Shown piece after piece: positions 58,527-64,000 of a stretch of DNA of 64,000 nucleotides. Source of the DNA: Dioszegia crocea (Eukaryota > Basidiomycota > Tremellomycetes > Tremellales > Bulleribasidiaceae). The notes under the pieces are model-generated. The model did no database searches. It was not told where the DNA came from and saw only the letters and a list, made by a program, of their open reading frames with translations. Positions within the stretch are counted from its first letter, which is position 1. The number at the start of each line of letters is the position of its first letter. The position numbers and the translations under genes were made by a program. The stretch is taken from positions 917,316-981,315 of the forward strand of contig BCKK01000004.1 in assembly GCA_001600615.1 (NCBI GenBank), written 5' to 3'.

Positions 58527-61500
58527 CTACAAAGCATAACCATCATTTCTTGTCGTTCGTCCATCTATAGATCCCCTCCCCTCCTCTTCCCGTCGTTTCG
58601 TAGGTGACGAAAAGTCAACATTGCTGAGCATCTCAAAGCTCGACCGCGAAGGCGGCGAGTGAGTGGTCGTAGTGTGGTCATACCGGCCTTGTTCCGATAT
58701 GGAAAAGCTCGGTCTTGTCGGTGTGTTTTTCCGTGATGAGGTTCGTCTTACCGGGGCAGGTCTGCCGCCGGAAAGGGGAGGGGTGTTTGTTGCTCGCTCG
58801 AGCTCGACGGACGAGCGGGCCATGCGTGTGATTTCCGATTGAGCCATTCGGAATGTTTCAGCGGTCGCGGAACTGGGAGGGGAGAGGAGGGGTTCGTTTC
58901 GAGAGAGGGATAATGGAGGGGTGTCGGAGCCATTGAGTCGGCCGTTAGGTGTGGGGGATAGAGTATGGCGAATGAGGGGACTAGGGGGATATGCGAATGG
59001 ATCTCGGCCATCCTGCGAGACGAGTGAGCGGGGTTTTCGAGGACTGTTCAAGTCCGTTGCGTGGTAGAATCCCCGCTCGTCATCTACGAAGCGGTCCGTG
59101 ACGCTGATAGGTTTACCCAAATCAGGCGAGTCAAGGGGCGTAACGTCCTTCCCCTTTCTCCGCTTACGCTGTTTATTCCGACGATGAGCGAGACCGAGCT
59201 GATCTTTGAGATCACCGGCGATCCACGCTTCACGAATGATATCTTTGTCGAGGGGATAGTAGGATTGTCTGAATGACTTGACGAGCCAACGTGGGAAGAT
59301 ACAGGCCCATGTAGTAAGGATTGTCGTGGCCCAGAATGTAAATGTGGGGAAGAGGATGCTGACGGTGCCCTTGAAGGCAGTGTTGGCGATGACGGAGTAG
59401 ATGGGGAGCCAAATGTAGATGAGGAGGGTGGAGATGATATAGACCAGCCAGGTGATGATGGTCCAATATCGACTGTTGATAGCGACGTATCCGTTGGCCG
59501 AGAGGACAGCTGCAAATGCCACTGTTGACCCAAGCTCGTATAACGAGTTTGTATCACGTCCACCTGATGACCAAGTGGTGCCCATCCCGTATGCTGCCCA
59601 GGGAATGAAGAACACTGCGGCGGACTGGTACAGCCCATCAAACATGTACAGCCAGAACCGAGTCCGGGTGTATTCCCGACCGACGATTCCGGGTTTGTAC
59701 AGCTGGGGGAAGGCCATGGAGGCTGCGGCGTTGGTGTCTTGTTCGAAGATCCCCAAGATACCGACTGGGAGGGAAGTGAAGAACAAGTTGAACAGGAGGA
59801 GGAGGGTGTATTCGAATAGATAAGTGGCGTCGAAGCTGTTGAAGATGAGGAACCAGAACATGGATAATGTCCAGATGACATTCTTGTAGAAGAAGCTGAT
59901 TGTCAGCGCGAATCTCTCGAGACAGAGAGATACTCACTTGGCGTGCATGTCCGCAACTCGGACGTACGACCATCTCCCATGCACCAGCAGCAATCTCGTC
60001 AAGAATCGGAATTGCCCAAAGGCGTAATCCGCCGACATGGCCGCTTGGGCACCTTCCAGTCCGAGAAGTCCCACCCCAATATTCGCCTCCTGGATCATGG
60101 CAACATCATTCGCCCCATCTCCGATTGCAAGCGTCATGGCATTACATCCCTCCTTGACCAGTCGCACCGTCAAAGCCTTCTGAGACGGGGACACTCGACA
60201 GCAGATGACGGCCGCGCACTGCGTCGAAAGACTGAGGAATAGACCCTTAAGCTCAGCGCCAAGAGCGTACCGGAGTGATTCACCGTCAATAACGACGGCG
60301 AACTGGGTACTATTCTGGGCGGGTTGCGGGGGAGGCGAACCCTTCTTACGAACGGGAGGAGGGCCCAAAACCGAAGCGATCTTGTTAAGACCCGCTTCGA
60401 TCTGAGCTCGAGCGCCATCGAGGCTGTCCGTCGAAATAATCATGACCTCCATTTCGCTCGTGAGGAGGTTGCACGAGTATCCGATTTCGATTGCCGTTTG
60501 GAGTTTATCGCCAGTAAGGATCCAGAGCTTAATTCCAGCTTGGTGTAGTGTGGCAATCGCGTCTGGGACCCCTTCCTGCAGTTTATCCTCGAGCGCGGTC
60601 GCGCCGATGATAGTTAGAGAATGTTCAATCTTCTCTGAAGATCGCTCAATCTCCTCCTCCCGGTCTTTGACCGCAGCTGAGGCCGCATCGTACGCCCTCG
60701 CCCAATCTTCGTACTCCTGCTCGCCCAAATTCCGATAGGCAATACACAGCGTCCTCAGACCGCCATTCGCAAAGTTCTCAAGATCCTTCAAAGTCTTGGA
60801 TTTGATCTCCTGATCGTGGTCCTGCGCCAATCTCTCGTAGATTACACTATCGGCGCCTTTGCAGAAAAGCACGATTTGCCCCTCGGGAGAACGAGCAATG
60901 ACACTCATCCGTTTCCGAGTCGAAGTGAATTCGAGGACACGAAGAGGAACCCATCGTTCCGCTTTGCCGAGGACTTCAATGTCGATACGATCGTTGGTCC
61001 GGTTGACAAATGGGAATCCGACATCCCTTGCCGCAGCGACCAATGCCGCCTCGTCCGGACTCTCCGCTTTGTAATCGACGACATGAGGACGTTTCTCATC
61101 AGGAGTGTCCGACAAAACCGAGTGGCAGACAGCCAGGGCTCGGAAGAAGTCGACAATGAAAGGTTGGAGGTGATCTGACGTATCGGTCATTCTCGACGCC
61201 ATGTCGGGGGAGATGAGGGTCAATTTATCCTCGCGGAGATATCGATTGGGGATGGAGGGTTTCATGATGTCGACCATTTGTTGTTTGAGCTCATCGAGAT
61301 TATCCGCCTGATCCTCCATTGCCGTAGAAGTATCCTGCCCGTCCCGCTTTGCTGCACCCATCATGGCTTCCGTCATTCCCTCGCCAAACGCCACACCTTG
61401 GATAGAACACTTTTTGAACTCCATAATGTTTTGGGTGAGCGTACCGGTCTTATCGGAAAAGACGTATTCGATCTGGCCGAGATCGTCGGAGATGTTCCAA

Positions 61501-63795
61501 GTTTTGGGGACGCAGGCAGTGTCGTATACGTCGTAGTACATTTCAATGTCTTGGTAGATGAAGTATGCTTGGATCTGTCATTAGCACTGGCGTTTCAATT
61601 GACGTACAGTCTTGACAATCTCAATAGTGATGTACAATGAAATAGGCACGATATTTTGGAAAACGATAAGGCAAGAGCTGGAAATTAGCATGATTCAGCT
61701 CAAAGACTTACAAGAAAATAATGACAGCATTCAAAGCCTTGCTATCCGTATCCTGCACACCAGGCTCGTACAAGTCGGCACTGGTATTTGGTAGACTCTG
61801 ATTCCACGCATCTGACATTAGCTATATCGAGAATGACACCTTACAGAGAATAGTGGTGACAAGGCAGAGGATGATGAGTAGGGCGAAGTTCATAATGACA
61901 TTGCTGTATGTCAGTGGGGCTCGCTCGTGGTCACATACAAGTCTGAGAGGTCAGCGTGATCCGATTTGGGAGCCAAGCCTATACTCACTGGTTTCTTTTT
62001 CAATTTTACTCCGTTTCGATGGTGTATCTCCTCCATTGATCATGATCTTGGTGTCCGCGCCTGTGAATACCACAAGTCCAATGACCCATTTGGTATTCCT
62101 CAACGAACAACCCCGGAGCAGCAACTCGTTGATCGTTACCGCCTCCTGCTTCATTTCGCTGCCCTTATCGCCTGATAGCGAATACCGTAGGACACCGTTG
62201 TAGCTGTACAAGTTGGCGTGAGGGGGTTCGCAGTCGATGATGAAATGGGCGTGCTCGAGATCCTCCTCGGAGGTGATTTTACACGTCGCTTTGAGTGATT
62301 TCCGCACTTTGAGATTGGTCTCTCCGTCCAAATTCTTGGTTTCAACAAAGCAGTTATGTTCGGCGTTGGAGGTGGATAGGACGATGATATCGGCGGGGAC
62401 TTGTTCGTTCTCCTGCAGTAAAACTAAATCTCCAACTTCAAGCTTTTTCCTGATTGTCAGCCTGGCCTCACTATAACTCACCATAAGGTCCGTTCCCAGC
62501 TTGCTGTCCCAGGAACAGCCGCTGCCCAATCCACAACGCCAATACTGCGCTTCGAAATCACACTCGCCGCACTAGGTGCTCTCCGCATAAAGTCGTGCGA
62601 AGACAAACTTCCAGACTGCCCATGCTCCCCATCCATCTCATCAATCTCCTCCTTGTCCTTCTGAGCAGCCATGACAATCTGCTTCCCAGCTGACGCCTCG
62701 GCATCCCTCAACTTCTTCACTCCCTTCGAGGGACGTCCTGGATCAGATCCCAGACCAAAAGTTTTTTCGAAAAAAGTTCGCGAGTCCCGAGGCTGATTTA
62801 CATTCCTCCATCCGCCCAATTTCGTCGTTGCTGAGTTGTTCACCTCGTTATCCTGGGCAGCTCGCCTCCAGTCCTCGACAGCGTCCTTGATAGCTGTCAT
62901 TCCCAGGATAGCCAGGAGTGGCAACATGCCGATTTGGCCGTTTGGGGCGCCAAAAATCGGAAAAAGTTGCAAAACGACCAGGCCGAGGACTGTACTATCA
63001 GCGCAGACTCTACAGCTCTAGAAAGTGTACTTTCAATAAAGGTTGGCAACTCTACGGAACTGTTCATATAGGTTCTTCGGAAGGAAGGTGATGATGGTGT
63101 ACTTCGCGGTACGGACTTTGTTTCGAGCGAATCGAAGAATTGGCTCGCCCTGAGCGATAAGATTCGACGGAAGGGGGATATTGACGTAAATCATCCGCCG
63201 TTGCGGCGCTTCCGTCGATTTGTTGTTGATGATGTCGCTGAAGCGTTGACTGAGGGACTTCTTGGGTGGTTTAGGTGCAGGAGGGGTAGATGTCGGCGGT
63301 GGAAGGGGAATTTCGGAAATTTCGCTCCGAGTACCGAAATCTCCACTCGTCACGCTTCTATCCCCATCTCCAATGGTAGACGATCTTGTCCGCCCACTGA
63401 CAGACCCAATGATGCTGGATGTCCCACTCCTGCCGCCCCTCCCCGACATGGTAGCCTTCCGCTTGATGGTGGATATCAATTCTTTTCTCCGGCGTTTCCG
63501 GCGTTCCTGCGCTGATTCAATCATGATTGATTCAGCGAGGACAGAGTGGGCTGTGCGTGTGGTGCGCAAGCGAAGAGCAGGATCGATACCGGATGGATCG
63601 AACATATCGTCATCTTCGTCGTCGTCGAGGTAGGCTTGGTCGCGCCGGGAAGAGGAGGAATTCGCCCCGTGACTGCGACTGGGCCCGGAGCCAGAAGCGA
63701 GATGGAGCGGGTGGTCCATGTCGTAATCGAAGTCAGACCTGCCCATAGTGAGTTGATGTGTGATGCAGAGAATTGTCCAAAACTCACTTTGACAT
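58527..63795 (-). CDS. DNF1: P4-type ATPase (Dnf-like phospholipid flippase), spliced
   Basis: P4-ATPases move phospholipids from the outer or luminal leaflet to the cytosolic leaflet, usually with a Cdc50-family partner. A long acidic/Ser-rich N-terminus leads to [20 protein letters not shown] and [20 protein letters not shown]. Next come [20 protein letters not shown], a ~110-residue insert typical of fungal Dnf1/Dnf2, [40 protein letters not shown] (with the P4-type DGET loop), the phosphorylation site [55 protein letters not shown] and [20 protein letters not shown], followed by the C-terminal membrane helices ([20 protein letters not shown] and others) and a long polar tail ending DGYAL. 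Intron 62450-62481 is 32 nt. The start at 63795 (MSK joined over an intron to [10 protein letters not shown]) is preferred; an alternative unspliced start at 63746 gives MGRSDFD. Confidence 0.9.
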
Positions 63796-64000
63796 GGTGT
63801 GGGAATTCACTTTCGGCCGGCGGCCGACGTTCTTACAAAGACGCGTCGACGTCGGTCAATGTGGGGTACTCCGAGCTGACGGGACGATGGTTTCTCCGCC
63901 TCGGTAGATGCTGTCGACGAGCAGATCTGCCGCGGTTCTGTACTGCTGTACAAGCGCGATGGGAGGGTTGCAAAGATGCAAGAGATGGATGTCGGGCAGA

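Overview
This window looks like nuclear DNA of a basidiomycete fungus, most likely a tremellomycete (Cryptococcus/Kwoniella/Saitozyma-like). The evidence is the gene content (Mpe1, Isy1, Set1, Erv1, Rer2, a canonical Gβ, a hybrid histidine kinase, a P4 flippase), dense small introns with GTRNGT donors and CTGAC/CTAAC branch sites close to the acceptor, and compact divergent or convergent gene pairs. No rRNA, tRNA, CRISPR array, transposase or virus-like sequence was recognised. Exon models were read by eye, so starts and intron ends are predictions.

Layout. 1-7 kb: MYG1 (minus) and SDS22 (plus) share a short divergent promoter with paired TATA boxes and a CACAGT hexamer repeat. A 2.2 kb gap follows. 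Its last 1.4 kb is an almost ATG-free, apparently three-intron leader in front of a G-protein beta subunit gene. 7.4-14.7 kb: an F-box-like gene (minus) faces a tandem array of three related plus-strand genes and one truncated relic, which is the most plastic part of the window. 14.9-20.3 kb: MPE1, the arginine-biosynthesis acetyltransferase and a small unknown gene.

21.3-28.5 kb is one very large gene for a coiled-coil, proline/serine-rich protein with a ubiquitin-interacting-motif-like site and several SUMO-interacting-motif-like sites. 29-34.4 kb: ERV1, RER2 (dehydrodolichyl diphosphate synthase), an AIM34-like SAP-domain mitochondrial protein and ribosomal protein eL18. 35.2-44.1 kb: a single-pass kelch membrane protein, an unknown protein and an SPO71-like PH-domain protein. 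44.3-48.6 kb: a GAF/histidine kinase/receiver hybrid kinase. 49.5-51.7 kb: an intron-dense unknown gene. 52-56.5 kb: SET1 (H3K4 methyltransferase). 56.9-58.1 kb: ISY1. 58.5-63.8 kb: a Dnf-type phospholipid flippase.

Most genes are unrelated housekeeping or signalling genes in mixed orientation, with no metabolic cluster. The main points of novelty are the expanding and decaying F-box-like family, the ubiquitin/SUMO-motif scaffold, the long ATG-depleted Gβ leader, and several frame-required introns of only 32-36 nt.
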